From contig NZ_CP040748.1 in the NCBI RefSeq assembly GCF_006007965.1, forward strand, positions 1,488,001 to 1,552,000: a stretch of DNA of 64,000 nt, written 5' to 3'. The translations under genes and the position numbers were made by a program. This document shows positions 35,074 to 55,743 of this stretch, piece by piece. Under the pieces are notes generated by a model, which had not been told where the DNA came from, ran no database searches, and saw only the letters and a list, made by a program, of their open reading frames with translations. Origin of the DNA: Nocardioides jishulii (GTDB lineage Bacteria > Actinomycetota > Actinomycetes > Propionibacteriales > Nocardioidaceae). The first letter of the stretch is position 1, and each line of letters starts with the position of its first letter.

Positions 35074-35148
35074 CCGCGCGCCACGTCCTGGGCGTACGAC
35101 TCACCTCCGTCGCCGGGTCCGGGGAGAAGCCCCGCCCCGTCCGACCCC

Positions 35149-35154
35149 TAGAAT
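35149..35154 (+). promoter_or_regulatory. Candidate proximal -10 element of pheST
   Basis: TAGAAT would start a transcript near 35161, about 29 nt before the pheS ATG, with AAGGGAG as ribosome binding site just upstream of the ATG. Confidence 0.45.
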
Positions 35155-35189
35155 TCGCTGCGTCCGTGCACGCAGCTGGAAAGGGAGCC

Positions 35190-36287
35190 ATGTCCGGCCC
35201 CAACAACGACTACGACCCTGTCGAAGTGACCCCGCTCAAGGCGGAGGAGGTCGACGCCCAGCGCGACGCCGCCCTCGCCGCGATCGCCGCAGCAGCCGAC
35301 CTCGACGAGCTCAAGCAGGCCCGGCTCGACCATGCCGGCGACCGCTCCCCGCTGGCCCTGGCCAACCGGGAGATCGGGGCGCTGCCCCCGCAGGCGCGCA
35401 AGGAGGCCGGTCAGCGCATCGGCCAGGCGCGCGGCGCGGTCAACAAGGCGCTGGCCGAGCGCTCCGCGGTGCTCGAGGCCGAGCACGAGGAGCGGATGCT
35501 GGCGACCGAGACGGTCGACGTCACGCTGCCCACGACGCGTCGTCGCCGCGGCTCGCGCCACCCGATCACCATGCAGTCCGAGACCATCGCCGACATCTTC
35601 GTCGCGATGGGCTGGGAGATCGCCGAGGGGCCGATGGTCGAGGCGGAGTGGCTCAACTTCGACGCCCTCAACCTCGGTCCGGACCACCCGGCACGCACGA
35701 TGCAGGACACCTTCTGGACCGAGCCGGCCGAGAACCACGTCGTGCTGCGCACCCACACCTCCCCGGTGCAGGCGCGCACGATGCTGACCCGCAAGCCGCC
35801 GATCTACGTCGCCTGCCCCGGTCGCGTCTTCCGCACCGACGAGTACGACGCGACCCACAGCCCGATGTTCCACCAGGTCGAGGGCCTGGTCGTCGACGAG
35901 GGCATCACGATGGCCCACCTCAAGGGCTCGCTCGACCACCTCGCCGCGCAGCTCTACGGCGAGGGCGTCACGACGCGCTTCCGTCCGTCGTACTTCCCGT
36001 TCACCGAGCCCAGCGCCGAGGTCGACCTGCGCTGCTTCGTCTGCCTGGGCGACAACTCCGAGGAGTGCCGCACCTGCCGTGGCGAGGGCTGGATCGAGTG
36101 GGGCGGCTGCGGTGTGGTCAACCCGCGCGTGCTCATCGCCTGCGGCATCGACCCTGAGGTCTACTCCGGCTTCGCGTTCGGCTTCGGCATCGACCGCACG
36201 TTCATGTTCCGCCACAACCTGACCGACCTGCGCCCGCTCTTCGAGGGCGACGTGCGCTTCGCGTCCGCGTTCGGCACCGAGATCTGA
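35190..36287 (+). CDS. pheS: Phenylalanyl-tRNA synthetase alpha subunit
   Basis: Catalytic subunit of the (alpha-beta)2 enzyme charging tRNA-Phe. The 365-residue protein has the N-terminal coiled-coil tRNA-binding arm (about 15-100), then the class II core: [60 protein letters not shown] and [15 protein letters not shown], with motif 3 near [13 protein letters not shown]. Two CxxC pairs (CFVC and CRTC, about 285-305) may bind zinc. ATG 35190 has AAGGGAG upstream; the frame is open further 5' but homology starts here. The pheT ATG follows 10 bp after the stop. Confidence 0.96.
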   Translation: MSGPNNDYDPVEVTPLKAEEVDAQRDAALAAIAAAADLDELKQARLDHAGDRSPLALANREIGALPPQARKEAGQRIGQARGAVNKALAERSAVLEAEHEERMLATETVDVTLPTTRRRRGSRHPITMQSETIADIFVAMGWEIAEGPMVEAEWLNFDALNLGPDHPARTMQDTFWTEPAENHVVLRTHTSPVQARTMLTRKPPIYVACPGRVFRTDEYDATHSPMFHQVEGLVVDEGITMAHLKGSLDHLAAQLYGEGVTTRFRPSYFPFTEPSAEVDLRCFVCLGDNSEECRTCRGEGWIEWGGCGVVNPRVLIACGIDPEVYSGFAFGFGIDRTFMFRHNLTDLRPLFEGDVRFASAFGTEI

Positions 36288-36297
36288 GGATCAGACC

Positions 36298-38790
36298 ATG
36301 AAGGCACCCATCTCCTGGATCAAGGAGTACGTCGACGTCCCCGAGGGCGTCACGACCGACGAGATCACCCGTCGCCTCACCATGACCGGCCTCAAGCTCG
36401 AGGCGATCGTCAGCCCCGGTGCGGCCATCTCCGGCCCGCTGGTCATCGGCAAGGTGCTCACCAAGGAGCCCGAGCCGCAGAAGAACGGCAAGGTCATCAA
36501 CTGGTGCACCGTCGACGTCGGCGACGCGAACGGCACCGGTGAGCCCCAGGGCATCGTCTGCGGCGCGCACAACTTCGAGCCCGGCGACCTGGTCGTGGTG
36601 ATCCTCCCGGGCGGCGTGCTGCCCGGGAACTTCGCGATCTCCGCCCGCAAGACCTACGGCCACGTCTCCGCCGGCATGATCTGCTCCGCCTCGGAGCTGG
36701 GCCTCCCCGAGGGCTCGTTCGGCTCGGGCGAGGGCATCATCGTGCTGCCGGCCGACGCCGGCCAGCCGGGCGACGACGTACGTCCGGTGCTCGGTCTCGA
36801 CGAGGAGGTCATCGAGTTCGAGGTCAACCCCGACCGGGCGTACGGCCTGAGCCTGCGCGGCATCGCCCGCGACGTGCTCGTCTCGGTCGAGGGCGCGAGC
36901 AACTTCCGTGACCCCGCGCTGCGCGACACCCCGCCGGCCAACGACGCCGGGCACCCCGTCGTGCTCGAGGACACCGTCGGCTGCCCGGTCTTCGTGGCCC
37001 GCAAGGTCACTGGTTTCGACCCGACGGCTCCCACCCCCGCGTTCATCGCCGACCGCCTCGTGGCCGCCGGCATGCGCTCGATCTCGCTGGCCGTGGACGT
37101 CACCAACTACGTGATGCTCGAGACCGGTCAGCCGATCCACGGCTACGACGCCGACAAGCTGCGCGGTCCCGTCGTGGTGCGCCGCGCGCAGGCGGGCGAG
37201 ACCCTGACCACGCTCGACGGCACCGAGCGCCAGCTGCACCCCGAGGACCTGGTCGTCACCGACGACTCCGGCATCATCGGGCTCGGTGGCGTGATGGGCG
37301 GTGAGACGACGGAGATGTCCGCGACGACCACCTCGATCCTCGTCGAGTCGGCCCACTGGGAAGCCGTGTCGATGTTCCGCACCGGCAAGCGCCACAAGAT
37401 CTCCTCGGAGGCCGGCAAGCGCAACGAGCGCGGCGTCGACCCGACGATCTGCGAGGCAGCCGCCGACCGTGTCGTCGAGCTGCTGGTGGCCCACGGCGGT
37501 GCCACCGCCGACCCCGGCGTCACCGTCGTCGGCACCCCGCCCGTCATCCCTGCGATCACCGTGGCCGGCGACAAGGCGGCCCGGGTCTCCGGGATGGACA
37601 TCTCCGAGCAGACGGCGATCGAGGCCCTGCGCGCCGTGGGTTGCGAGGTCTCCGGCACCGGGACTCTCACGGTCGTCCCGCCGCCGTGGCGCCCGGACAT
37701 CACCGACCCCCAGGACACCACCGAGGAGGTCGTCCGCCTCGTCGGCTACGACAAGGTGCCCTCGGTCCTGCCGATCCCGCCCGCCGGGCGGGGTCTCACC
37801 CGCGCCCAGCAGCTGCGTCGCCGTTTCGGTCGCGCGGCCGCGGCCGAGGGGTACGTCGAGGTCCTCACCTTCCCGTTCGTCGGCGAGGCCGACTTCGACG
37901 TCCTCGGGATCCCGGCCGACGACACGCGCCGCCACGCCCTGCGACTGGTCAACCCGCTGAGCAGCGAGCAGCCGTACATGACGACGACGGTCCTGCCCGG
38001 CCTGCTGCGCACCGCTGCGCGCAACGTCGGACAGGGCGCGGGCTCGTTCGGGATCTTCGAGACCGCGACCGTGACCCTGCCGCGCGACGTCGCGGCGCCG
38101 ATCCTCCCCGTCGACCGCGGACCGAGTGCCGAGGAGCTCGAGGCGCTCAACGCCGCCGTGCCGGAGCAGCCCCTGCACCTGGCGCTCGTGGCCGTCGGCG
38201 AGGCCGACGGCTCCGGCTGGTGGGGCGAGGGACGTCCCGTCACGTGGGCCGACGCGGTGGAGGCCGTGCGTGCCGTGGCCGACTCGGTCGCCCTCGAGGT
38301 CACCACGCGTGGGGTCGAGCACGCTCCGTGGCACCCCGGTCGCTGTGCGGAGCTCTCCGTCGACGGCAAGGTCATCGGGCATGCCGGCGAGCTGCACCCG
38401 AAGGTGTGCGCGGCCCTCGGGCTCCCGCGTGGATCGGTGGCCGCCGAGGTCGACCTCGACGTGCTGATCGAGCGCTCGGTCCACCTACGTCCGGCGTCCG
38501 TCTTCTCCACCCAGCCGTTGGCGAAGGAGGACGTGGCGCTCGCCGTCGACGCCGACGTCCCCGCCGCGGACGTGGAGGCTGCCTTGCGCGAGGGGGCGGG
38601 CGACTTGCTCGAGTCGATCCGTCTCTTCGACGTCTACACCGGCGAGCAGGTGGGGGAGGGGCGCAAGTCCCTGGCCTACGCCCTGCGCTTCCGTGCCCCC
38701 GACAGGACGCTCACCGAGAAGGAGACGGCTGCCTTCCGGGAGGCTGCGGTCGCTGCGGCGGTCGAGAAGGTCGGCGCCGTCCAGCGCTGA
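36298..38790 (+). CDS. pheT: Phenylalanyl-tRNA synthetase beta subunit
   Basis: An 830-residue beta subunit with the full set of domains: N-terminal MKAPISWIKEYVDVPEGVT, a tRNA-binding EMAP/OB domain (about 45-155), the B3/B4 editing domain (about 210-380, SLAVDVTNYVMLETGQPIHG), B5 (about 410-480), the catalytic-like domain (LVNPLSSEQPYMTTTVLPGL) and the C-terminal ferredoxin-fold anticodon-binding domain (QPLAKEDVALAVDADVPA to the end). A short spacing to pheS implies one operon. A long hairpin lies 24 bp after the stop. Confidence 0.97.
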   Translation: MKAPISWIKEYVDVPEGVTTDEITRRLTMTGLKLEAIVSPGAAISGPLVIGKVLTKEPEPQKNGKVINWCTVDVGDANGTGEPQGIVCGAHNFEPGDLVVVILPGGVLPGNFAISARKTYGHVSAGMICSASELGLPEGSFGSGEGIIVLPADAGQPGDDVRPVLGLDEEVIEFEVNPDRAYGLSLRGIARDVLVSVEGASNFRDPALRDTPPANDAGHPVVLEDTVGCPVFVARKVTGFDPTAPTPAFIADRLVAAGMRSISLAVDVTNYVMLETGQPIHGYDADKLRGPVVVRRAQAGETLTTLDGTERQLHPEDLVVTDDSGIIGLGGVMGGETTEMSATTTSILVESAHWEAVSMFRTGKRHKISSEAGKRNERGVDPTICEAAADRVVELLVAHGGATADPGVTVVGTPPVIPAITVAGDKAARVSGMDISEQTAIEALRAVGCEVSGTGTLTVVPPPWRPDITDPQDTTEEVVRLVGYDKVPSVLPIPPAGRGLTRAQQLRRRFGRAAAAEGYVEVLTFPFVGEADFDVLGIPADDTRRHALRLVNPLSSEQPYMTTTVLPGLLRTAARNVGQGAGSFGIFETATVTLPRDVAAPILPVDRGPSAEELEALNAAVPEQPLHLALVAVGEADGSGWWGEGRPVTWADAVEAVRAVADSVALEVTTRGVEHAPWHPGRCAELSVDGKVIGHAGELHPKVCAALGLPRGSVAAEVDLDVLIERSVHLRPASVFSTQPLAKEDVALAVDADVPAADVEAALREGAGDLLESIRLFDVYTGEQVGEGRKSLAYALRFRAPDRTLTEKETAAFREAAVAAAVEKVGAVQR

Positions 38791-38814
38791 GCACGACCGC
38801 AGCGACTCGCTGAC

Positions 38815-38859
38815 GAACGGCCCACCCGGGGGACCCAGGTCCCGACGGGTGGGCCGTTC
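38815..38859 (+). terminator. Terminator-like hairpin after pheT
   Basis: Perfect 14-bp arms 38815-38828 and 38846-38859 enclose a 17-nt loop that can itself pair (GGGACC/GGTCCC type). No T-run follows, which is common for actinobacterial terminators. Confidence 0.65.
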
Positions 38860-38888
38860 GCCTGTCGTCACGCTCCGGATCTGCTCCA

Positions 38889-41777
<2,889 letters not shown>

Positions 41778-41801
41778 CCTCGTTCCCCGAAAGGCTCGCC
41801 C

Positions 41802-42953
41802 ATGAGCGTCACCACCCCTGCCGGTTTCCTCGCGTCCGGAGTCCCGGCCGGACTCAAGTCGACCGGCGCCAAGGACTTGGCACTGGTCGTCAACACCGGC
41901 CCGACCTCCGACTCCGCGACCGTCTTCACCTCCAACCGCTGCAAGGCCAACCCGGTCCTGTGGAGCCAGGAGGTCGTCAAGGACGGCGTCGTGCGTGCCG
42001 TCGTCCTGAACTCCGGGGGAGCCAACTGCTACACCGGCGCCGAGGGCTTCCAGACCACCCACGCGGTCGCCGAGAAGGTCGCCGAGAAGGTCGGGATCGG
42101 GGCGATCGACGTCGTCGTGTGCTCCACCGGGCTGATCGGCCTGGCCAACCCGCGACAGAACCTGCTCGACGGCGTGGAGGCGGCGCACGCCGCCCTCTCG
42201 TCCGACGGCGGTGCCGACGCGGCGACCGCCATCATGACCACCGACACGGTCTCCAAGCAGGCAGTCGTCGAGGGGCCGGGATGGACGATCGGTGGCATGG
42301 CCAAGGGCGCCGGCATGCTGGCCCCCGCGCTGGCGACGATGCTCGTGGTCATCACCACCGATGCGGTCGTCCCCGCCGCTGACCTCGACACCGCCCTGCG
42401 GACCGCGACCCGGGTCTCCTTCGACCGCCTCGACTCCGACGGCTGCCAGTCCACCAACGACACGGTCACGCTCATGGCGTCGGGCGCCTCGGGCATCACG
42501 CCCCCGCTCGCCGACTTCACCGCTGCCCTCACCCAGCTCTGCACCGACCTGGCCATGCAGCTGCTGAAGGACGCCGAGGGTGCCGACCACGAGATCGCCA
42601 TCACGGTGCTCAACGCGGCCAGCGAGGAGGACGCGGTGGAGGTGGGGCGCTCCATCGCCCGGTCCAACCTCTTCAAGGCCGCCGTCTTCGGCAACGACCC
42701 GAACTGGGGCCGGGTCCTGGCCTCCGTCGGCACCACGCAGGCGGCCTTCGACCCGGCCGACCTCGACGTGGCGATGAACGGGGTCTGGGTGTGCCGCAAC
42801 TCCACGCCGCACGAGGACCCGGCGTCCGTCGACCTCACCGGTCGCGAGGTCAGCGTCACCGTCGACCTGAAGTCGGGTGACGCCCGGGCGACGATCTGGA
42901 CCAACGACCTCACCCACGCCTACGTCCACGAGAACAGCGCCTACAGCTCATGA
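41802..42953 (+). CDS. argJ: Glutamate N-acetyltransferase / amino-acid acetyltransferase
   Basis: Transfers acetyl from N-acetylornithine to glutamate, closing the acetyl cycle; the bifunctional form can also use acetyl-CoA. The 383-residue precursor self-cleaves before a Thr. The site is ALATML, between Ala178 and Thr179, in the context [20 protein letters not shown]. Other marks are [23 protein letters not shown] and [15 protein letters not shown] has a purine-rich GAAAGG upstream. Its presence explains the absence of argA/argE here. The stop overlaps argB by 4 bp. Confidence 0.96.
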   Translation: MSVTTPAGFLASGVPAGLKSTGAKDLALVVNTGPTSDSATVFTSNRCKANPVLWSQEVVKDGVVRAVVLNSGGANCYTGAEGFQTTHAVAEKVAEKVGIGAIDVVVCSTGLIGLANPRQNLLDGVEAAHAALSSDGGADAATAIMTTDTVSKQAVVEGPGWTIGGMAKGAGMLAPALATMLVVITTDAVVPAADLDTALRTATRVSFDRLDSDGCQSTNDTVTLMASGASGITPPLADFTAALTQLCTDLAMQLLKDAEGADHEIAITVLNAASEEDAVEVGRSIARSNLFKAAVFGNDPNWGRVLASVGTTQAAFDPADLDVAMNGVWVCRNSTPHEDPASVDLTGREVSVTVDLKSGDARATIWTNDLTHAYVHENSAYSS

Positions 42954-43885
42954 GCGAGAAGATGTCGAACCGGCCAGACCCCAAGAAGGCCGCCACCCTG
43001 GCCGCAGCCCTGCCTTGGCTGAAGAAGTACCACGGCCAGACCATCGTGGTGAAGTACGGCGGCAACGCCATGACCGACGACTCCCTCAAGGTCGCCTTCG
43101 CCGAGGACATCGCCTTCCTGCGCTTCGCCGGCTTCAAGCCGGTCGTCGTGCACGGCGGCGGTCCGCAGATCAACCGGATGCTGAAGAAGCTCGGCATCGA
43201 GTCGGAGTTCCGCGGTGGCCTGCGGGTCACCACCCCCGAGGCCATGGACGTCGTCCGCATGGTGCTCGTCGGTCAGGTGCAGCGGGAGCTGGTCGGGTTG
43301 ATCAACTCCCACGGTCCGCTCGCCGTCGGGTTGTCGGGTGAGGACGCCGGCCTCTTCACGGCCACGCCGGCGGTCACCGTCGTCGACGGCGAGGAGGTCG
43401 ACCTCGGCCTCGTGGGCGAGGTCTCCCAGGTGCGCCCCGAGGCTGTGCTCGACCTGGTCGAGGCCGGCCGCATCCCGGTGATCTCGTCGGTTGCCCCGGA
43501 CGTCGAGGGTCAGGTGCACAACGTCAACGCCGACACCGCCGCCGCAGCGCTGGCCGTGGCGCTGGGTGCGGAGAAGCTCCTCGTGCTCACCGACGTGGAG
43601 GGGCTCTACCGCGACTACGGCAACTCCGACGACGTGATCCAGGAGATCAACCCGGAGTCGCTGGCCGAGATGCTGCCGACCCTCGACGCGGGCATGGTTC
43701 CCAAGATGCGGGCCTGCTACGACGCGGTCACCGGGGGAGTGGCGCGCGCAACCGTCGTCGACGGGCGCGAACCCCACGCCGTGCTCCTCGAGATCTTCAC
43801 CGACGAGGGCGTGGGCACCCAGGTGCTCCCCGGCGTCGCGACGCGGATCCGCAACTCCTACTCCTCGGAAGGCAGCGACCGGTGA
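42950..43885 (+). CDS. argB: Acetylglutamate kinase
   Basis: Phosphorylates N-acetylglutamate; usually the arginine-inhibited step of the cyclic pathway. The 311 residues of the amino acid kinase fold show [24 protein letters not shown], the substrate loop [11 protein letters not shown] and [20 protein letters not shown]. The N-terminal helix ([17 protein letters not shown]), typical of arginine-sensitive hexameric enzymes, is present, so feedback inhibition is likely. ATG at 42950 overlaps argJ; ATG at 42962 is an alternative. Confidence 0.96.
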   Translation: MSEKMSNRPDPKKAATLAAALPWLKKYHGQTIVVKYGGNAMTDDSLKVAFAEDIAFLRFAGFKPVVVHGGGPQINRMLKKLGIESEFRGGLRVTTPEAMDVVRMVLVGQVQRELVGLINSHGPLAVGLSGEDAGLFTATPAVTVVDGEEVDLGLVGEVSQVRPEAVLDLVEAGRIPVISSVAPDVEGQVHNVNADTAAAALAVALGAEKLLVLTDVEGLYRDYGNSDDVIQEINPESLAEMLPTLDAGMVPKMRACYDAVTGGVARATVVDGREPHAVLLEIFTDEGVGTQVLPGVATRIRNSYSSEGSDR

Positions 43886-45072
43886 CCACGACCTGGCAGG
43901 ACCGCTACTCGGGCGCGGTGATGAACACCTTCGGCGTGCCCAAGCTCATGCTCGAGCGCGGTGCCGGTGCCCACGTGTGGGACGCCGACGGCAACGAGTA
44001 CCTCGACATGCTGGCTGGCATCGCGGTCAACTCGCTCGGCCATGCCCACCCGGCCCTCGTCCAGGCGGTTTCCACGCAGCTCGCCACGCTGGGCCACGTC
44101 TCCAACCTGTTCGCCACCGAGCCCCAGCTCCGGCTGGCCGAGCGGCTGGTGGAGATGGTTGGCGGCGACGCCCGGGTCTTCTTGTCGAACTCCGGCACCG
44201 AGGCCAACGAGGCAGCCCTCAAGGTGACCCGCCGCACGGGGCGCACGAAGATCGTCGCCACCGAGGACGCCTTCCACGGCCGGACGATGGGAGCGCTGGC
44301 CTTGACGGCGACCGAGGCCTACCGCGCCCCGTTCGAGCCGCTGCCCGGCGACGTCGTCTGGGTGCCCTTCGGTGACGCGGAGGCGCTGGCCGCGGCCGTC
44401 GACGAGCAGACTGCGGCCGTCATCGTCGAGCCGCTCCAGGGTGAGGCCGGCGTCAACGTTCCCCCGCGCGACTACCTGCTCGCCGTCCGTGAGATCACCT
44501 CGCGCCACGGTGCCCTGATGTGGATCGACGAGATCCAGACCGGCATCGGCCGGACCGGCACCCTGCTGGCCCACCGCAACCCCGAGCTCTTCGACGGCGA
44601 GGTCGTGCCCGACCTGGTCACGCTCGCCAAGGGTCTCGGTGGCGGCGTCCCGATCGGGGCGACCGTGGCCCTCGGCGCGACCGCCTCCCTCCTCGTGCCG
44701 GGCAACCACGGCACGACGTTCGGGGGCAACCCGATCGCGACGGCGGCCGCCAACGCCGTGCTCGACACGATCGAGGACGACGACCTCCTCACCCACGTCG
44801 AGGGGGTGGGGGAGATCCTGCGCAAGGGTCTCGAGGCCGACCCCCGCGTCACGGAGATCCGTGGCGCCGGCCTGATGCTCGGCCTCACCCTGGCCGACTC
44901 CGTCGACACCGCCACGTTGGTCGACGCCGCGCTCGCCGCGGGGCTGATCATCAACGTCCCCCGCGTCGGCCGGGTCCGCCTGGTGCCGCCCCTGGTCCTC
45001 ACGGTCGACGACGCCGAGCGCTTCCTGACCGCCTTCGCCACCGCCCTCGATGCAGCTGGAGTGTCCCCATGA
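43882..45072 (+). CDS. argD: Acetylornithine aminotransferase
   Basis: PLP-dependent class III aminotransferase making N-acetylornithine. The 396-residue protein shows [46 protein letters not shown], the PLP-contact [13 protein letters not shown] and the PLP lysine in [14 protein letters not shown]. Start GTG overlaps the argB stop, and its stop overlaps the argF ATG. Confidence 0.96.
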   Translation: MTTTWQDRYSGAVMNTFGVPKLMLERGAGAHVWDADGNEYLDMLAGIAVNSLGHAHPALVQAVSTQLATLGHVSNLFATEPQLRLAERLVEMVGGDARVFLSNSGTEANEAALKVTRRTGRTKIVATEDAFHGRTMGALALTATEAYRAPFEPLPGDVVWVPFGDAEALAAAVDEQTAAVIVEPLQGEAGVNVPPRDYLLAVREITSRHGALMWIDEIQTGIGRTGTLLAHRNPELFDGEVVPDLVTLAKGLGGGVPIGATVALGATASLLVPGNHGTTFGGNPIATAAANAVLDTIEDDDLLTHVEGVGEILRKGLEADPRVTEIRGAGLMLGLTLADSVDTATLVDAALAAGLIINVPRVGRVRLVPPLVLTVDDAERFLTAFATALDAAGVSP

Positions 45073-45988
45073 CCCGACACCTGTTGGCCGACGACGACCT
45101 CTCTCCCGCCGAGCAGGCCGAGGTCCTCGCCCTTGCCGCCGACCTCAAGGCCGCGCCGTACGACCACAAGCCGCTCGACGGTCCCGTCACCGTCGCGATG
45201 ATCTTCGACAAGCCCACCCTGCGCACGCAGGCCTCCTTCGCAGCCGGCATCGCCGAGCTCGGTGGTCACCCGATGCTGGTCGACGGAGCGCTCGCCGGCG
45301 TCGGGGTGCGCGAGTCGGTGCCCGACGTCGCCCGGGTGCTCGGTCGCCAGGCGGGCCAGATCGTGTGGCGCACCTACGCGCAGAGCGCCCTCGAGGAGAT
45401 GGCTGCGTTCTCCGGCGTCCCGGTCATCAACGCCCTCACCGACGACTTCCACCCCTGCCAGCTGCTCGCCGACCTCCTCACGATCTCGGAGCACAAGGGC
45501 GAGCTCGCAGGGCTGCGCGTGGTCTTCCTGGGCGACGCCGCCTGCAACATGGGGCACTCGTGGGCGCTCGCGGGAGCCACCGCCGGCATGCACGTGGTGC
45601 TGAGCGGCCCGAAGGGCTACCAGCCGCGGGAGGACATGGTCGAGCGTGCCCGCGCCATCGCCGCCACCACCGGTGGCTCGGTGACGGTCGAGGTCGACCC
45701 GTCGACCGCCGTCGCCGGCGCCGACGTCGTGGTCACCGACACGTGGGTCTCGATGGGCAAGGAGGACGAGGCCGCCACGCGACTCGCCGACCTCGCGCCG
45801 TACCGCCTCGACCAGGCGCTTCTCGACCGGGCCGCGCCGGACGCGATCGTCATGCACTGCCTGCCCGCCTACCGGGGCAAGGAGATCACCGCCGAGGTGC
45901 TCGAGGGCCCGGCGAGCGTCGTCTGGGACGAGGCGGAGAACCGCCGCCACGCCCAGAAGGCCGTGATGACCTGGCTGCAGGCACGCCG

Positions 45989-45992
<4 letters not shown>
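45069..45992 (+). CDS. argF: Ornithine carbamoyltransferase
   Basis: Forms citrulline from ornithine and carbamoyl phosphate. The 307-residue protein has the carbamoyl-phosphate site [20 protein letters not shown] (the usual S-T-R-T is P-T-L-R-T here), the HPCQ loop as [28 protein letters not shown] and the ornithine loop [15 protein letters not shown] 45069 overlaps argD by 4 bp; the stop overlaps argR. Confidence 0.95.
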
Positions 45993-49476
<3,484 letters not shown>

Positions 49477-49506
49477 GGACGGCGCCCCGTCGCACCCGTT
49501 CCTCGT

Positions 49507-49545
49507 ACGTCGTCCCCACTGGCCAGGTGCCGGTGGGGACGACGT
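49507..49545 (+). terminator. Terminator-like hairpin after the arginine operon
   Basis: Perfect 13-bp arms 49507-49519 and 49533-49545, 13-nt loop, followed by CATTTCGGG. It lies 30 bp after the argH stop. The next 100 bp (about 49546-49650) hold no recognisable gene. Confidence 0.7.
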
Positions 49546-49652
49546 CATTTCGGGGGAGTGGGGTCCTCAGGGACGCCCATCAGAGCAGGGCGCGAAAGCG
49601 TCGTCCGGACGACGCCAGAGCCCTCAGCAGCAGACAAGTGGCCTCTGACCTG

Positions 49653-49687
49653 CGGTTTTGTGTGGGGGGTACCCCCCGGTTTTGCGT
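49653..49687 (+). promoter_or_regulatory. Palindrome between direct repeats upstream of the rRNA promoter P1
   Basis: The perfect palindrome GGGGGGTACCCCCC (49664-49677) is flanked by CGGTTTTGTGT (49653-49663) and CGGTTTTGCGT (49677-49687). The second repeat contains the P1 -35 hexamer. It could be a protein-binding site or a structural element; no known factor is assigned. Confidence 0.5.
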
Positions 49688-49710
49688 GGTGGTCGGGGCT
49701 GGGCTAATGT
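49682..49710 (+). promoter_or_regulatory. rRNA promoter P1
   Basis: TTGCGT (49682-49687) and TAATGT (49705-49710) with 17-bp spacing. Confidence 0.65.
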
Positions 49711-49803
49711 TCTTCTTGTCGCCGCAAGGGACGCCCTCCCGGGCCAGAAGGTCCGGATCTGAGGGAGCCTGGTGTGGTGGCCGAACGAACGGGTCCGGTC
49801 AGT

Positions 49804-49832
49804 TTGACGGAGTCGGTCAGACCAAGTAAGTT
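49804..49832 (+). promoter_or_regulatory. rRNA promoter P2
   Basis: TTGACG (49804-49809) and TAAGTT (49827-49832) with 17-bp spacing, 122 bp after P1. A leader segment TTGATCCTTGAGAACTCAAC begins at 49891, as often seen upstream of actinobacterial 16S genes. Confidence 0.65.
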
Positions 49833-49984
49833 TGGTCGGGTTGTCTCAGCAAGAAGGTCCCGAGGTTTCGGGGGTGGAAGCTGGGTGCGTTTGATCCTTG
49901 AGAACTCAACAGTGTGTCATAGTCGACGAATTAGTTTGAATGCCCCGTCGGCACTACTTCTTCGGGAGTGTGTTGATGGTTTCT

Positions 49985-50012
49985 TTGACAATGAATTCTG
50001 ACAACGTAAATT
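49985..50012 (+). promoter_or_regulatory. rRNA promoter P3 (proximal candidate)
   Basis: TTGACA (49985-49990) and TAAATT (50007-50012) with 16-bp spacing, about 65 bp before the mature 16S end. The TTTCTTTGACA stretch also resembles a boxA antitermination element, so its role is ambiguous. Confidence 0.45.
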
Positions 50013-50077
50013 GTCGGGGTTTGTTCTGTCATGGATGTGGCTCTCTTTTTCTCCAGTTTGCTGGTGGGGTTTGTTTT

Positions 50078-55202
<5,125 letters not shown>

Positions 55203-55248
55203 ACACCGTACAAAACCACTCAACGCAACACATGTTGCGAAGACCGCA

Positions 55249-55275
55249 CGCGTCCACTAACCAGTTCCCAGACAA
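55249..55275 (+). other. 3' strand of the 23S rRNA processing stem
   Basis: CGCGTCCACTAACC (55249-55262) is complementary, with one mismatch, to 51901-51914. Pairing continues less perfectly to 55275, bracketing mature 23S as an RNase III-type stem. The rest of the 23S-5S spacer (55203-55371) shows no gene. Confidence 0.6.
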
Positions 55276-55371
55276 CACACCCGTGTTGGCCTGGACAAGT
55301 TCCACAACTGGATACACATATGGCTTGGTACACCACAGGCCCCGTTTGATCGGGGTGGGTGTATCGCAAGA

Positions 55372-55490
55372 GTTACGGCGGCCATAGCGAAAGGGAAACA
55401 CCCGGTCCCATCCCGAACCCGGAAGTTAAGCCTTTCAGCGCCGATGGTACTGCGACCGAGAGGTCGTGGGAGAGTAGGACGCCGCCGGAC
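55372..55490 (+). rRNA. rrf: 5S ribosomal RNA
   Basis: About 119 nt beginning GTTACGGCGGCCATAGCG and ending GTAGGACGCCGCCGGAC. Terminal stem pairing (ACGGCGGC with GCCGCCGG) and the loop CCCATCCCGAACCCGGAAGT are typical. Ends may shift by 1-3 nt. Confidence 0.96.
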
Positions 55491-55499
55491 ATTCCTTCA

Positions 55500-55540
55500 C
55501 AGAAGAGGGAGCACCCCACGTGAGAGTGCTCCCTCTTCTG
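55500..55540 (+). terminator. rRNA operon terminator
   Basis: Perfect 15-bp arms 55500-55514 and 55526-55540 with an 11-nt loop, followed by CATTTCC, 10 bp after 5S. Confidence 0.85.
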
Positions 55541-55595
55541 CATTTCCCCGCAACACGGTGACGTGAGTCCCCTGCGTGGATCAGTCGCAGTGTTG

Positions 55596-55637
55596 ATGAC
55601 GAGAGCCCCACCGGTTGTCCGGTGGGGCTCTCGTCAT
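55596..55637. terminator. Second strong hairpin after the rRNA operon
   Basis: Perfect 19-bp arms 55596-55614 and 55619-55637 with a TTGT loop. It lies between the rRNA operon and the end of the reverse-strand gene at 55744, so it can block read-through in both directions. No T-run on either side. Confidence 0.7.
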
Positions 55638-55743
55638 TTCCGGTGGCCCAGAGACGGTCGCACGAGGCCGGCTCAGCAGCTGTGGACGAGGTGGTGGCCC
55701 ACCTCGCGGGCTACATCTACGACATCGACGCGAAGCCAGCCAG

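Noticed and set aside
49527..50001. Short open frames between argH and the 16S gene
   Set aside because: They overlap rRNA promoter elements, lack ribosome binding sites and have atypical composition.
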